A DNA stretch of 46,342 bases from Thecamonas trahens ATCC 50062 (taxonomy: Eukaryota; Apusozoa; Apusomonadida; Apusomonadidae). Of this stretch, positions 1-11,507 are shown piece after piece. The notes under the pieces were generated by a model that saw nothing but the letters and a program-made list of their open reading frames with translations, had not been told where the DNA came from and did not search any database. How positions within the stretch are numbered: position 1 is the stretch's first letter; every line of letters starts with the position of its first letter. The stretch is taken from the NCBI RefSeq assembly GCF_000142905.1, contig NW_013657672.1, forward strand, positions 45,961 to 92,302. Reading direction: 5' to 3'. The position numbers were made by a program, and so were the translations under genes.

Positions 1-165
1 GTATCCCCCGCCCACACCACCACACCACCACCCCCACCCCACCACACACACACACACACCACACACACACACCACACACACACGCACACACACACACACA
101 TATCTCAACTCACCGTCCCACACAACCCTGTTCAGTATTCGCCGCCTCCGCCTCTCCACACCCAC
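1..165 (+). promoter_or_regulatory. 5' leader of rotatin with CA-rich low-complexity tract
   Basis: The first ~105 bases are almost pure C and A, with long CA dinucleotide runs, followed by a pyrimidine-rich stretch up to the ATG at 166. No upstream coding exon is visible. Similar sense-strand CA tracts lie just before the ATG of the genes at 16313 and 9642, so this probably belongs to the 5' UTR or promoter. The window edge prevents seeing the whole promoter. Confidence 0.5.
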
Positions 166-3100
166 ATGTCATCGTCGCAACCCGCGTTGGCGCCAAAACG
201 CCACTGGCTCACCAGGGACAAGCTCCGGCCGCTCCTTGACAAGCTCTCGTCGGAACTTCCGTCGGTCCGGTCGGCTGCGCTCGACTCGCTAGTCTTCAAG
301 CTACACCATGGGCTCGTCGTTCCTGCTCAGCTAGTTCATGAGGCCTCGCTCCCTCCGGCCCTCCTCTCCTGGTTCAACTTTGACAACGTGGTCCTCCCAC
401 GCAAGGCTCTCGAGCTCATGGCTACTCTCACAAACTCCCATCCCAAGGTCTTTGGCTTTGCCCTACTCCGCGCTGGTGCCGTTCCCTTTCTCAACGCTCT
501 TCGACCCGATCTTCCGCCCTTTTGCATCCCTCAAGTCGACGCGCTCCGCGACGCCTTGCTCCACCTCGAACCACAGCTCCTCCTCGCCCCGCCGCCGCAG
601 CCCGCCAGCCACCAGGCCAAACTCGAGAGCCTCCCGGGATCCAAGGCCTACGCCGAGTTAACGACGCTCCTCCGTCCCCGGGCTCGCCTCCCCGATGACG
701 ACGCGGGATTCGCCTCTTCTATGGATGACCTGCTCCGCACTCTCCCGCCGGCGGACGTCGACGCACTGCTTGCTGCCGGCGACGCGCTCTGTCGCGACGC
801 GCCCGGCCCGCTCCTCGAAGCGCTTCACGACTTTGAGTCGCGCATCGTCTTTGACTACCCGCCGCTGGCAGTCCTCGCCGCTGGTACCCCGCTTCAGGGC
901 CTCATCTCGCTGCTCATCAACACCGGCTCGCCCGACGTCGCCACGCATTACGACCTCGAGCTGCTAGCCCTCCGCTGCCTCACCGCCTGGCTCGACCGCA
1001 CATCGGCTGCACTCTCCCTCGCTCGGGCCGCCCTCGACTACGCCCCGGCCGCCTCGGCACCAGGCCCGTCGCCGTTTGCGCCTCCAGTCCTCGGCCTTCT
1101 GCACAACACCCTCGCCCGCATCCTTACCCGGCTCGCCCCGCTGGCCGCCGCCTCGCGGCTCCATGCTCCGGTCTGTGCCGCCCTCGCGCCCGCACTTGCC
1201 CTCTACGCACGAGTCCTCGCCCTCCTCCCACGCCAGCAGCTCGCCGCCCTCGCCCGCCCGGCTGCCGCCTCGCTCGCTTCCGCCCTCGCCGCACACCTCG
1301 ACTCGCCGCACACCTCACCGCTCCTTGTGCACATTACCGCCGACGTCATCGACGTCTGGCTCACCGCACACCTCGTTGCTGACGGCACATCACTCGATCC
1401 CGCGCTCGACGCGGCTCTCATCCAGCTCGTTCTCGACGCCGAGCTCCACCAAGCGCTCGACCCTGCCAAGACCACCTTTGCGTCATACCTCGTTGCCGTC
1501 AACGCACCGTCGGTCGAGGCTCTTCAGCTCCTGGACTCGGTCCGTTCCGCTCTTGAGGTTCTCGCCAGCCTTGCCACTGCACTCGCGGTCCCTGCCGCCT
1601 CGGCACCCTCGCTTGACGTTGTAGCCGCCGCTGCCGGGGCGGACATCGACTCGCTCGGAGCCACTCTTGCTCTTGCTCTCGGCCACGTGGGCACTGCTCG
1701 CTCTGGCTTTACTTCTGCCGCCGCTGCCGACGCGCTCCGCGCGTTTGCCCCGCTTCTGGCAGAGTCTGCCGCCGTCGCCATTGTCGTCGACCTCCTCGCC
1801 TGTGCCAGCGTTGCACCCGAGCCCATTACCGGCCTCCTCGCCGGCCTCACTGCTGCCGCAACCTCACCGCTTGCCTGCAGCCTCCTCTTTGCCCGCCCGG
1901 TTCTCCACCTGCTGCTTGTTCACTTGCTCGGCCTCCCCTCGCTCGCGCCGGCTGTTGCCGATCTCCTTGTCACCATGGTGACAGCCGTCCCGGCCGGCGA
2001 GCCTGAGCTTGACGTCCTCCTCGACTACGTGCCGTGGCTCCAGCTCCGGCTTGACAACCCGATGCTTTCATCAGCGCTGGCCGGCATCCTCAACCTCCTC
2101 TCGCAGGCCATGACCGACGAAGCCGCCCTCGCCGCCAAGGTCCGGCTTGTCTTCCACGCCGCGCCTTGGGCATCGGCTCAAGCCATCCGCGAGCTCCACG
2201 CCCACGTCTCGGAAGTCCCGCTTCCGCCTCCGTTCGAGCTCATTGACCCGGCAGCAACGTCCGCCCTCACCGCCGACCTCACGCCGGACCTGTTCATTCT
2301 TCCGGCGTCCGACGCCCGGCTCGCGCTCCGCGCGCACCGTCCGGTCTCGGACGCATCGGCTGAGCACGCTGCCAATCTCTTCCACATCTTTACCGGCGGC
2401 GATCATGCTGACTTTGAGCCGGCGGTTGTCGCCGCTGCCGGCGACGAGCTCCTCGCCATGATCACCGCTGCTCCTCTCCTTGTCAAGGTCCTCCTCGGCT
2501 CGGTGCCCGACCTGCCCGCCACCCTCGTTGCCCACCTGGAGTCTGCCCGTCCGGCGCGTGCCGCCATCCTCCTATGGATCCTGGCGTTTGCTCTTGGCTA
2601 CGCCCCGGCCCATGGTGCCCGCCTCACAGCCGACGTTGACGCAGCATCGACGCTCCTCACCTGGCTGCTGGCTGCGGATCCTGCTCCACGTGCTGCCGCC
2701 GTCTACGTCTTTGGCGTCATGCTCTTTGACCCGGCTGTGCTCGCTGTCGGCCTCCCAGACGTCGCTGCTGTCGAAGACGTTGCCGATCTTGTCCCACCGT
2801 CGCCGTTTGTCCTTGCTGTCCCGCGCGTCCTCCACACCGGTTTCACCCTCCCGTTTGGAACTCACTCGTTTGACATGGTGCTCGCGCCGCATACCGCCGC
2901 CACGCATGCTCCGCCGCTCGCGCTCCGGCTTGTCACCGACGCGCTCGACGCCAAGACCTCCGCTGGCATGCCGGCGCCATCCACCCTCCATGCCTGGGAT
3001 CTCACCCTTGTCTGGCGCGAGGCCTGGCGCGCTATTGCGCTCTCGCCGTCGTCGACAAATCCGGATCGCTTTGTCGACGCCGCCCGGACCCTCGCTGCCC

Positions 3101-6100
3101 ATCTCCGCTGGCGGCCCGACGCCTGCGACGCGCTCGCAGAAGTGCCTTGGTCTGAAGCGCTTGGCATCTGGCTTGCCCCACTGCCGATCTCGGTCCCGAC
3201 GCCATCGACCTGCCGGACATGGACGTTGTCGCTGCCGCCTTTGATCTTGCTTCTGCCGCTGTCGCCGTCGCGCCCAACTCGCAAGATGCGCTTGACTTTG
3301 CCAACGCTCTCCCACGCTGGTTGGTCCCGCTTTGGGCCTCGCCAGTCCACCAGGTCTCCGACGGGCTGGCGGCCTCCGAGTTGGCACCGGCTCAGCTGGC
3401 GGCGCTCCTTGCCGCTCGCGCAGTCTACTACTCGCTCAAGGCGCTTACTCTCCTCCTCGCCTCTCCGTCACACACTGAACGCTGGTCGCCGTCGACCTGG
3501 GAACAGCTAGCGTGCGGTGCCTTTGACACGTTTGTTGCGCCGGCGCTCCCGCACGCCACCCGAACCGCGCCTGCCATCCACCTGCACGGCCTGGTAGCGC
3601 GAACAGGGCTTTCCACCTTTGCCGCCATCCTCGCCGCCGCTCCGGGCAACCTTGGTCGTTCGCGCCACGCCGATGCGGGTACCCTCCTCTTTGCATGGGC
3701 TCGTCAGCTCCTTGCACCGGGTGCTCCAGCCTCCATCACGACCGTCGGTCTCAATGCCCCTGCCGCCTACTCAAAGCGACCGCTCCTCGCCGACCGCCTC
3801 GCAGTCATCGAGGCGCTTGCCCGTCGCGCCGCAGCCTGGGACGGCCCGCACCTGGCTGCCGGTCTCGACGACAAGACGCTGAGCCTTGTCGTCGCCTGCC
3901 TCGGCGGCCTCATGCACGACCAGGTGTCAGCCGTTCGCGCCACCGCGTGGCGGACCGTCGCCTGGATGGTGGCGGACACCAGTCGCGCCGCACCAGCGTT
4001 TGCCGCGGCCCATCCGCGCCTGCTCGTCGAGGCACTTGAGCTCGCCGCCGATCATCGCTCCCCGTACGGCGTTCGGGCCTCTGCATATGCCGCTGCCGCC
4101 GCCTTGCTCCTCGCCGCGCCTGACCAGGTCCCGTCTCGGGTCTGGGCCCCGGCGTTGGAGGCGCTTGCCGAGCTGCTTGCCGAGCCTACCGCCCCGCCGG
4201 CCTTTGTCCACGGTGCTGCCCGCATGATGGCGGCGCTGGTGTCGGTCGCCTCGCCCGATGACGCTGCCCACATCTCGGCCGTTGCGCTCCAGACCCGGCT
4301 CTGGTCACGTGTTTTGGACCTGGCGTCGGCTGCCTCGTTTGTGAGCCGATCGCAGGCGCTCCTGTCCGCGCTCGGCCTTGCCGGCGACGACTGTGCGGCG
4401 GCCGGTCCAGGCGCGGCGTGGAAGCACTTGCAGGCTGCTTCGAGCCCGCACGCTGCCTCGCTCGCTCTCTTTTGCACTGCACTGCATGGGCTCGCTGCCT
4501 CGGCGCGTGAGACCCGGTCATACTTGGTCGCAACGCTCCCGCTTGTTCCGACGCTGATTAGCTTGCTAGCCTCCCCGGGTCACCTGCATCTCGCGGGCAA
4601 GTCGGCCGAGTATGGTCCGTCGCTTGCAGCTTATGTTGGCGCCCATCCGGACGCTTTCACTCGCGGCCTTGCCGGGCTCGCTTCGGCGCAGCTGGTCGGT
4701 GCCTGTGGCCGGCTGTTGGCGTTTGCCTGGCAGGAGCTCCGGCCACCGGCGCGTGCAACCATCTGCGGTCGTGACGGGCGTGTGCTGGCCTTGGCCCTGG
4801 CGCTCGCAGCCGGGCCGGCGAGTGCCTCGCTAGACGCCCGGGTCGGCATCGCGCTGGCTGTCGCTGCGTGCCTCGGCTGCGACCAGCCTGGCTCTGCACT
4901 CTTGCGGCCCGTCCTGGACGAGATGGTGAGCCCGAGTGAGGTTGACGGGTTCTGGCTGCCTCACCAGCTCGAAGCCTCGGTCATTCCGGGCGCGCTCCTC
5001 GGCTCGCAATTGCTCGCGCTCTACCGTGAGCTGCACACCTCGGATGTTGTCTTTGCGTGGTCGGTCCCGCACTCGCTTCACGGACTGGCAGCGTTGGAGG
5101 CGGCGCGGGCGCACACAGCGTGCGCGCTGGCGGCGCTCTGGCTCGGCTCCGACTCGAGCGTCGAGCTGGCGGCGCTCGCCGGCGAGTTTATCTCGCTCCG
5201 CCGCGAGGCGTCAGAAGCCATGTCGCTGGTGACCAAGCTCGACTCGGAAACCGCACGCGCAGGCTCAGAGCTCGCTTCGCGGCCGGGCTTGACCTCGATG
5301 ACCCGCAGCCTGGCGGTGGCACAGGTTCTCAACACGCTCGCACTGCTCAAGGCCGGTGTCCTTCGGGTGGCTGACGCCAAGGCGCAGGCCATCGAGGCAG
5401 GAGTCATCACGTTTGTCCACCGCGCGCTGGCGCGGATCACCTCGACCAAGTGGCCGACGGCGTGCGAGCATCGCACTACCCTTGTCCGGGCGTGCCTCGG
5501 CCTAGTTGCCAATCTCGCTGCCGACTCGCCGGCTTCACTGCGGGCGATCGCCGAGCACAGCGAGCTGCTCCGCGCGCTGACGGCGCGAGTCGAGTCGCCG
5601 CCGCGCGACGGGACGTATCCAGACGTGCTCGCGCTGCTCGGAGAGCTTGCCCGCGGCTCCGAGGTCCGCGCCCAGTTGCTCAAGACCAAGATCGACCACA
5701 GTCTTGCCGCAGTGGTCCTCCGTGGCGCCGATGGGGTCGAGCGGACCGAGAAGGTCGTCGACCGCGAGCTCGCTCCAGTCCTCAACTTTTGGATCTCGTT
5801 CACATCATGCGCCGGTGGTGCCGAGCGTGCCACCAAGGTCCGTGGCCTCTTTGGCGGCCTCCACCGCATCGCGCTCAGCGTGCCTCACTCGGAGGTCGGC
5901 CTAGCGGCGCTCAAGGTCGTCCGCAACATGGCACACTGCCGCGAGGCCAAGGTCCACTTTCTGGAGGCCGGGCGGCTGGCCGGGCTCACTCGCAAGCTCC
6001 TGGTGCTCCCGATGCAACCAACGCCCGAGGCCGATGCTGAGGCGGCCACACGGTGGGCGCTGGTCACCGACGCGCTCTGGGCGCTCGTCTACGCCTCGCA

Positions 6101-6374
6101 AAAAATCAAGGTCGCCCTCAACAAGATCGGCGTGGCCAAGACGCTCGAGCTCATTGAGGCGTATATGTGGCGGCGGTACGGGCCGTCGCTGGAGGAGGCC
6201 TCGCCCGAGCTGGCTGCCGAGAAGCGGCAGCGCATGACCGGCGTGGCGTGGTATGCCTCGATCGACGCCACCGCCGCCGAGCCGGTCGACGCTGCCGGGC
6301 TGGCGACGCTCGCCAAGGCTCTTGAGGCCTCGACCGTTGTCCGTGGCCTGCTCCACCAGCGCGTGATAAACTAG
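166..6374 (+). CDS. RTTN: Rotatin (centriole/basal-body assembly protein), frame broken once near 3177
   Basis: Rotatin (Ana3 in flies) is a large armadillo/HEAT-type scaffold needed for centriole and basal-body assembly. Residues ~20-130 match the rotatin N-terminal domain: a helix-rich start, then LLSWFNF and a GAVPFLNALRP stretch closely resembling the vertebrate protein. The last ~150 residues also look like the rotatin C-terminus (ALWALVYASQKIKVAL). Most of the rest is Ala/Leu-rich helical repeat. The reading frame is open from 166 to about 3180 and then continues in another frame to the stop at 6372-6374. Adding one base near 3177 gives about 2069 residues, close to the ~2200 of animal rotatin. 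The ATG at 166 follows a CA-rich leader and precedes the conserved domain. The 3' end lies 49 bp from the convergent SUMO ligase gene. Family assignment is firm; the cause of the frame break is not known. Confidence 0.85.
3175..3182 (+). other. Frame break in rotatin at a CCCC run
   Basis: The upstream frame reads ...GIWLAP and then turns into Pro/Ser/Thr/Arg-rich shadow sequence. The downstream frame is closed by a TGA at 3153-3155, but from 3177 it reads P-T-A-D-L-G-P-D and continues as good coding sequence. The switch must lie between 3156 and ~3200 and fits one missing base at CCCC (3176-3179). I found no GT-AG pair here whose removal would restore frame. A single-base sequencing deletion is most likely; a -1 ribosomal shift or a real mutation are alternatives. 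Confidence 0.7.
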
Positions 6375-6423
6375 ATGCCGCAGGGAACACAGTGTGTGGC
6401 AGACTTTGGTAGGTTGGGGGATG
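6375..6423. other. 49 bp gap between two convergent stop codons
   Basis: Rotatin ends at 6374 on the plus strand and the SP-RING gene ends at 6424 on the minus strand. Their 3' UTRs must overlap or be extremely short. No canonical AATAAA is visible in either orientation. Confidence 0.7.
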
Positions 6424-9400
6424 CTAGTCGAGGACAATGACCGGAGCGTCGGCGCGCGGCACAGCGCGCGGGCGTGGAGTAAAGAGCGATGACGCCGGCG
6501 CAAACGACGGCGCGTACGACGGTTCAGTCGGCGCGTACGACGGTTCAGTCGGCGCGTACGACGGTTCAGTCGGCGCGTACGACGGTTCAGTCGGCGCGTA
6601 CGACGGTTCAGTCGGCGCGTACGACGGTTCAGTCGGCGCGTACGACGGTTCAGTCGGCGCGTACGACGGTTCAGTCGGCGCGTACGACGACGAGTTCGGC
6701 ACGCACGGCTCGGGTGACGGCGAGCCAAAGAGGCCAGAGAGTGGATGTGTTCGCTTGGGCGGCGGCGCTACGACCGGGGCCGGGTCGTCGTCGAGGGTAA
6801 GGTCGACGGCTTCAAAGACGCGCTTGCGCTTGCGGGAGGCGCCAGTGGGGGTGGAGAGGGCCGACGCCGGAGTCGGAGTAGTGTCCGCCGGGGCGAGCGC
6901 GCTTGGGTTGCCCGTCGCGGCATGGGCGCCGGGCAGGTGCGGGGTTGACGACGCGTCTGTGGGCGCGGGGGAGGGGCCCGCGAGCTCGGCGGCCGCCGGA
7001 GCCGCAGACGGATTCGGCGCCGTGTACTCGATCTCGGGCGCGTGTGCGCCTTCGATAGAGCCGTCGGGGAGGATGACGACGCCCTCACAGTCCTCGTCGG
7101 CAAACTGCGGCGAGGTGACGAGCGAGAGAACAAAGAGGTCGACGACGACGTCCGAGGTGGAGAGCGGCTTCTTGCAGATGGGGCAGGGCGTGGATGAGCG
7201 GCCCTGGTGGGCCATGACCTGGAGGAGCGTGACGAGGTCGAAGAGCGACGAGACGTGGGTGCACTGCTTGCCGCATGCAGGGAGGCGCATGCGGGCAAAG
7301 GCGAGCGGACAGAGGAACGAGAGCTTGACCGAGAGGACCGGCAGCTCGGGAAGCTCAAAGTTGTTGCGAAGAAAGGTGGCCTTGGCGGCAGCGACCTGGG
7401 CGCCCGAGACCTCGATGGTGGTGTCGCACACGGCGAGCGACCGGGTGGGTCCGGCGAGCTGCGATGCGTCCCCCGCAGCCTTCAGTTGCTTGCGGAGGAG
7501 CGTGGTGCCGACAGCCTCGGGCTTGATGCGCGGTGCGTACGCAAAGGCGAGGATGATGATGTCGGGCAGGTACGACGACGAGCGGACGATGGAGATCTTG
7601 TTGCGACCCTCGATGAGGTGCTTGCCCAATTCGGGTGCCGGATGTGCGGCCGACGGCGTGATCGGCTTCTGGTTGACGTACACTGTAACTGCTGGCACTG
7701 CGTTTGGCGACCGCCGTGACTCGATGAGCAGCTTACACGAGATGTCAGGCGAGGAAAAGTTCCACAGCGGGAGCGAGGTCACGTTGAGCTCAAAGGCAAA
7801 GGTCCGTGTCCCAACAGGGAGCATGGCCTGGTACGGCGGGAGTACGTACCGCTCATGACGGTAGTCGAGGAACGGGTCGGATCCACGCCCGCGGAACTTG
7901 TATGATCTCAGCTCGTCGACTGTCAGCGTCTTCTGGCTGGCCGCTGGCTTGGGCCGCCTGCTGAGCGCCGACGCGACCGCCAAGGACATCCGCGCCCGCG
8001 CGTCAGCCGACGCGACCGCGCTGTTTGAGCTGGTGGTGTGTCTCGCTGCAGCACTAGGGCTCGATCTTGAAGGTGCTGGTGGTTGTCTCTGCCCCGGAGC
8101 CTGGGCCGGCTGTGTTGAAACGCCAAACGCGGAATCCGCCAGGGAGCACAGCGTTTCGCCGCGCTTGGTACGATGGTGGGTATGGCTCACGCCGTGGAGG
8201 AGTGCGGCCATTGCACTTGGCAGAACCGGAGCGTGCGAGGCGGACTTGAGCATGTCGTCCGCGCGGAACCAGTAGATCTCGACGTCACCCAAACGGTCGG
8301 AAGAGCTGACGATAGCTGAGAGCTTTGCCTCGTCAGACAACGGCGGAATGAGGAGCCAAGGCGAGCGCATCATGCAGTACCGGTCTTGCGACCGAATGAA
8401 CGACGCTGTGATCTCGGGCAGCGCGCCCCAGAGGCCAGGCAAGCCGTCGCTCACCATCGGATCGACCCGCCCAGACGGCAGGCCGAGTGGAAGCTTGAGC
8501 TCCAAGAGGGGCGGCCGGAGATCCGCGAGGTATGTAAGCCACCTGGCGAACGCCACCAGCATCTTATCGGTCACGCCCGGCACCCCGCCGACAAAGATCG
8601 CCAGCAGTGACGCCTCGGCCGAACACCGCAGCGCGTGAGTCTTGAGCTGGGACACGCCTGGTGCTGCGTAGATGACATGGCGAAGCTTGGCCGCCGACAA
8701 GGATCGAATGACACACAGCTGTTGTCGAGATGCGTAGAAGATCGGTTGGAAAGCCAGCGAGATCAGGACCAGAACCGGGACCGGGACCGGGGGCGGGACC
8801 GGGAGCAGGACCACAGGGGAGCAGGACCAGGAAGGGCAGCACGACCAAGAGCAGGGCAAAGTGTAGGAGCAAGAGCAGGACAAAGAGCAACGACCACGAT
8901 CACGACCAGAAACACAACCAAGAAGGCGACCACAGCACCCGACCATGACCATGACCATGACCATGACCGTGACCATGACCATGACCATGACCATGACCAT
9001 GATCGTCACCATCACCGTCCCCAATGACCATCGAGCACGACAACGGCACACAAGTAGAGGAACGACCAATTCAAAGGTGACCACCACACACACCGCCAAT
9101 GACGACATGCCCACCCATAGCCATACACATTCAGATACCCACAGCCAATGGATGAGTCAATGTCCATACCATGCACATTCCCATATATATGTCATGGGGG
9201 TAGGAAGGGGGGGGGGGGGGGAGGGGGCACACCGCCCGTCCCTCAGCAGGTCACCTTGGGGAGACCGCACCCGCACACACAGACAGACACGCACACTTGG
9301 AACCCCCATCCGTGGAATACTCAGAGAGCCTCAACCTTGAGGAGGGAATATGTACAGCGGAGTATGTTCTATAACATATCCGGAGAAGGTGTCGGTGGGT

Positions 9401-9642
9401 GGAGGAATGCGGGTGGTAGGGGTGCAGGACGATGTGGTTGGGGAGAGTGGGTGGGAGGGTGGCGGGGTCGGAGGGGAGGGCACACAGCAAAGGCAATGAT
9501 CCCGGTATGGATGGCGATGAAGTCACGGGTCATAGTATCGGATGGAATCGATGTGAGGCATGGAAGAACATACCTGTTGATCAAGAGCTTTGATATTGGC
9601 GGCAAAGTGGGAGAGACTTGGTGTGGTTGATGTCATGGTCAT
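6424..9642 (-). CDS. PINIT/SP-RING E3 SUMO-protein ligase (PIAS/Siz family), two exons
   Basis: Proposed CDS is complement(6424..8718, 9574..9642), 787 residues. PIAS/Siz proteins are nuclear E3 ligases that transfer SUMO from Ubc9. In order: a short N-terminal helix and a possible degenerate SAP-like helix pair (residues ~10-70); a PINIT domain (~320-425); an SP-RING (~490-545) with CPL, C-T-H and C-P-I-C, which keeps the C509/H511/C535/C538 set expected to bind zinc, although the usual Cys in CxHxxCFD is Ser. A SUMO-interacting motif VDLTLDDD follows a basic patch (~661-668), then eight YAPTEPS heptads, and the last five residues VIVLD form a second SIM. The single open frame runs on to 9114 but becomes repeat-derived Val/Met and Pro/Val beyond 8718, so I placed a splice acceptor there and a 23-codon first exon with a GTATGT donor at 9573. 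The start may instead be the next ATG at 9636. Domain calls are firm; exon 1 is inferred. Confidence 0.8.
6509..6676 (-). repeat. Eight exact 21-bp tandem repeats encoding YAPTEPS
   Basis: Eight consecutive identical 21-bp units (168 bp) lie in frame in the SP-RING ligase and encode eight YAPTEPS heptads near its C-terminus, between the internal SIM and the terminal SIM. Exact identity at synonymous positions implies very recent expansion or homogenisation. The unit length of seven codons keeps the frame when copies are gained or lost. The opposite strand is also open across the array, which is a by-product of the repeat. Confidence 0.95.
8719..9573 (-). other. Proposed first intron of the SP-RING gene (855 bp, phase 0)
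   Basis: On the minus strand it begins GTATGT after ...LDQQ and ends in ACAACAG before LCVIRSLSAA. It is packed with simple sequence: ten GACCAT-type hexamers (8941-9000), GGGACC-type repeats (~8774-8812) and a run of 15 G on the plus strand (9207-9221), which is C on the sense strand. No conserved protein can be read inside. Both splice sites are phase 0, and the join gives a smooth helical sequence. Confidence 0.6.
8941..9000. repeat. Hexamer repeat (GACCAT), ten units
   Basis: Ten head-to-tail GACCAT units, the fifth reading GACCGT, lie inside the proposed first intron of the SP-RING gene. On the minus strand they create an artificial Met/Val-rich open frame that would be mistaken for an N-terminus. 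Confidence 0.9.
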
Positions 9643-9989
9643 GGCCGTGGCCAATGTGTGTGTGTGTGTGTGTGTGAGAGCCCCCGCGGGCAGAGTCAAG
9701 TTGTCAAACGCAACGTCACCGCCGGTCATCTCGACCACAAAGCGACAACCGCCGCAGGCATTAACTGGGTAGAGTTGGGCAGATGGTAGTGCGACTCGGC
9801 GATGTGGCGGAAAGCAGGACGCAGGACGCAGGGATGGTGATGCTTGGGAGTGGATGTGTGCGGGAATGGATTCAATGGAAAAGAGTCGCCTCGGGCAGGG
9901 GATGGTGGCACCCACACACGTGGTGAGCCAGCGCCCCGCGTTGGAGGGTGGGGACCTTGTCTCGCCTGGTGGCCAATCACAGGAGGCGG
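9643..9989 (-). promoter_or_regulatory. Intergenic region: SP-RING promoter and bZIP 3' flank
   Basis: These 347 bp separate two minus-strand genes. A 22-bp TG run at 9655-9676 reads as CA repeats on the sense strand, 13 bp upstream of the proposed SP-RING start codon. I see no other coding exon or RNA gene. Confidence 0.45.
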
Positions 9990-11507
9990 CTAGAGGGCCT
10001 TGGAGAGCGAGTCGTTGATCATGGCCTCGAGTGGGTCCGACGTCTCCACACGGAGCTTTGGGGCCGCCTTCCACACCGACATGAGGACGGCAAAGCGGCA
10101 GTAACGGACGTTGCACATGTCGACCAGCCACCTAGCCTCCTGGCTCGGGTTGAGCATCTTGTAAAAGGCCTTGACGATCCGGTCCATGTGGCGCGTCTCC
10201 TGGGCAAAGTTCTGCCGCAGCGAGTGGATGAGGCCGGCCATGACCGAGACGGCTGGGACGTCGGCCAGGGACTGGCCTTCCGCCTTGAGCTGGTAGAGGT
10301 GTGCCATGTGTTCGCGCATCAGCGCCCGCAACGATGAGAGGAGCGCAGAGCGCCGGCGGAGAATCGCCGCCACAGCCTTGGTGTGGTTCCGCCGCAGCTC
10401 GGTCATCTGCGCAATCTGGGTCTCGCTCAGCCCGAGCGGGTTGGACGCCGTCAGGATCTCAAATGGCGACTTGTTGGAGGCAGAAGGCCGCGGGGCAGGC
10501 GCCGTGGGGTCGGGGTCGATGTCCTTCAGCAGCTGGATCATCGCGTCCTCGCTTGCCCGCTCGCGGTCGTACCGCTCCTGCCGCTCCGCGTTGATCAGCA
10601 CGTTCTTGAACTCGGAGCTCTCCGGGTCGACAACTTGACCATCGTCGCCAATAAACTTGGTCAGCTGCGACGACGGCGTCGGGCCCATGCACGACGAGCC
10701 GTCGCCCTTGAACGCCGGATCCGGGTCGCACGCCAGCGCGCTCGACCACGACTGCATCCCGCGCGCACGACACGCCATCTCGGCGTCGTCAGTCTTCTTG
10801 AGCGCCTCGTTTTCAGCCTTGAGCGCGTCGAGCTGTGACTCCAGCTCGGCAAACCGCGCCTTGGTCTTCTCGCGGTACCGCTTCGACGCCCGCCGGTTCT
10901 GCTCTGCCCGCTTCACCGGGTCGCGCTTGCCCGAGCCAGACTGCGACTTGGACTTGGATGCCTTGCCGCGGCCCTTGTTGCCGCTGGCCTTGGCCTTCTT
11001 CGACGTCGGCTCGTCTGTTGACGCCTGCGGCGCAGCCCGCTTCCGGCTCTGCTGCTGCTGACCCGACGTCGGCGGTGGGACCGACTGCACAGGCACAGGC
11101 TGCGGCACCATACTGCTCGGCACGACGGCGGCGGCGGTCGGGTTGTCGAGACGGTTGGCCTGGTTGTAGATGTCGTGCATGACGTCGTACGAGACCGAGG
11201 GCGGGACTGGAAGCTGAGCAAAGAGCGAGTTCTCCGACACTTGGTCCACCTCGTCAGCCATAAACGAGCCAAAGTGAGTCGTCGGGGTTGACTTGGCCAT
11301 GTAAGGCATCTCAGACGGAGGAATGGCATGCATGACCGATGCCGGTGGCATGTACGGCTGAAGCGGCGGAGTGATTAGCGGTCCAAGGTCATCCAGCTCA
11401 AGGCCGGGATTGTTGAGAAAGTGCTTGAACATGGCAAACGAGGCATCCTGGTTGGTGGCCGTCCTCGCATCAGGATGACCCACACCGGTCGCCACATTGA
11501 GATCCAT
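9990..11507 (-). CDS. bZIP transcription factor with conserved helical C-terminal region
   Basis: The 505-residue protein carries a basic leucine zipper at ~197-240. Its basic region has the invariant Asn followed eight residues later by Arg (NRRASKRYR), and a Leu-rich helix (FAELESQLDALKAENEAL) forms the dimer interface. Upstream there is a Lys/Ser-rich probable nuclear localisation stretch (~168-196) and a Pro/Gln-rich N-terminus suited to activation. Residues ~360-505 are strongly helical, with QEARWLVDM and a Trp-containing end, loosely resembling the DOG1-like region of plant TGA bZIPs; that resemblance is only suggestive. The frame is open upstream to 11921, but that part is Cys/Arg/Ser-rich and looks like translated leader, so I chose the ATG at 11507 (MDLNVATGVG). 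Target genes cannot be read from the sequence. Confidence 0.8.
   Translation of the reverse strand: MDLNVATGVGHPDARTATNQDASFAMFKHFLNNPGLELDDLGPLITPPLQPYMPPASVMHAIPPSEMPYMAKSTPTTHFGSFMADEVDQVSENSLFAQLPVPPSVSYDVMHDIYNQANRLDNPTAAAVVPSSMVPQPVPVQSVPPPTSGQQQQSRKRAAPQASTDEPTSKKAKASGNKGRGKASKSKSQSGSGKRDPVKRAEQNRRASKRYREKTKARFAELESQLDALKAENEALKKTDDAEMACRARGMQSWSSALACDPDPAFKGDGSSCMGPTPSSQLTKFIGDDGQVVDPESSEFKNVLINAERQERYDRERASEDAMIQLLKDIDPDPTAPAPRPSASNKSPFEILTASNPLGLSETQIAQMTELRRNHTKAVAAILRRRSALLSSLRALMREHMAHLYQLKAEGQSLADVPAVSVMAGLIHSLRQNFAQETRHMDRIVKAFYKMLNPSQEARWLVDMCNVRYCRFAVLMSVWKAAPKLRVETSDPLEAMINDSLSKAL

Noticed and set aside
187-198. E2F-like TTGGCGCCAAAA just inside the rotatin CDS
   Set aside because: It encodes L-A-P-K in a GC-rich CDS, so chance is a sufficient explanation; no promoter-level support.
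3156-3290. Intron in rotatin to explain the frame change
   Set aside because: GT and AG pairs tested here give lengths that do not restore frame, and the coding signal continues on both sides of the CCCC run.
6437-7858. 473-codon plus-strand open frame opposite the SP-RING gene
   Set aside because: It is antisense to PINIT and SP-RING coding sequence and is kept open by GC-rich codon use and the 21-bp repeat. It shows no domain of its own.
8719-9114. N-terminal extension of the SP-RING frame
   Set aside because: It reads as Val/Met and Pro/Val repeats from GACCAT and GGGACC simple sequence. A splice acceptor before LCVIRSLSAA explains the boundary better.
9523-10131. 202-codon minus-strand frame overlapping the bZIP 3' end
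   Set aside because: Most of it is out of frame with the bZIP or non-coding. Only its MTSTTPSLSH segment is kept, as SP-RING exon 1.
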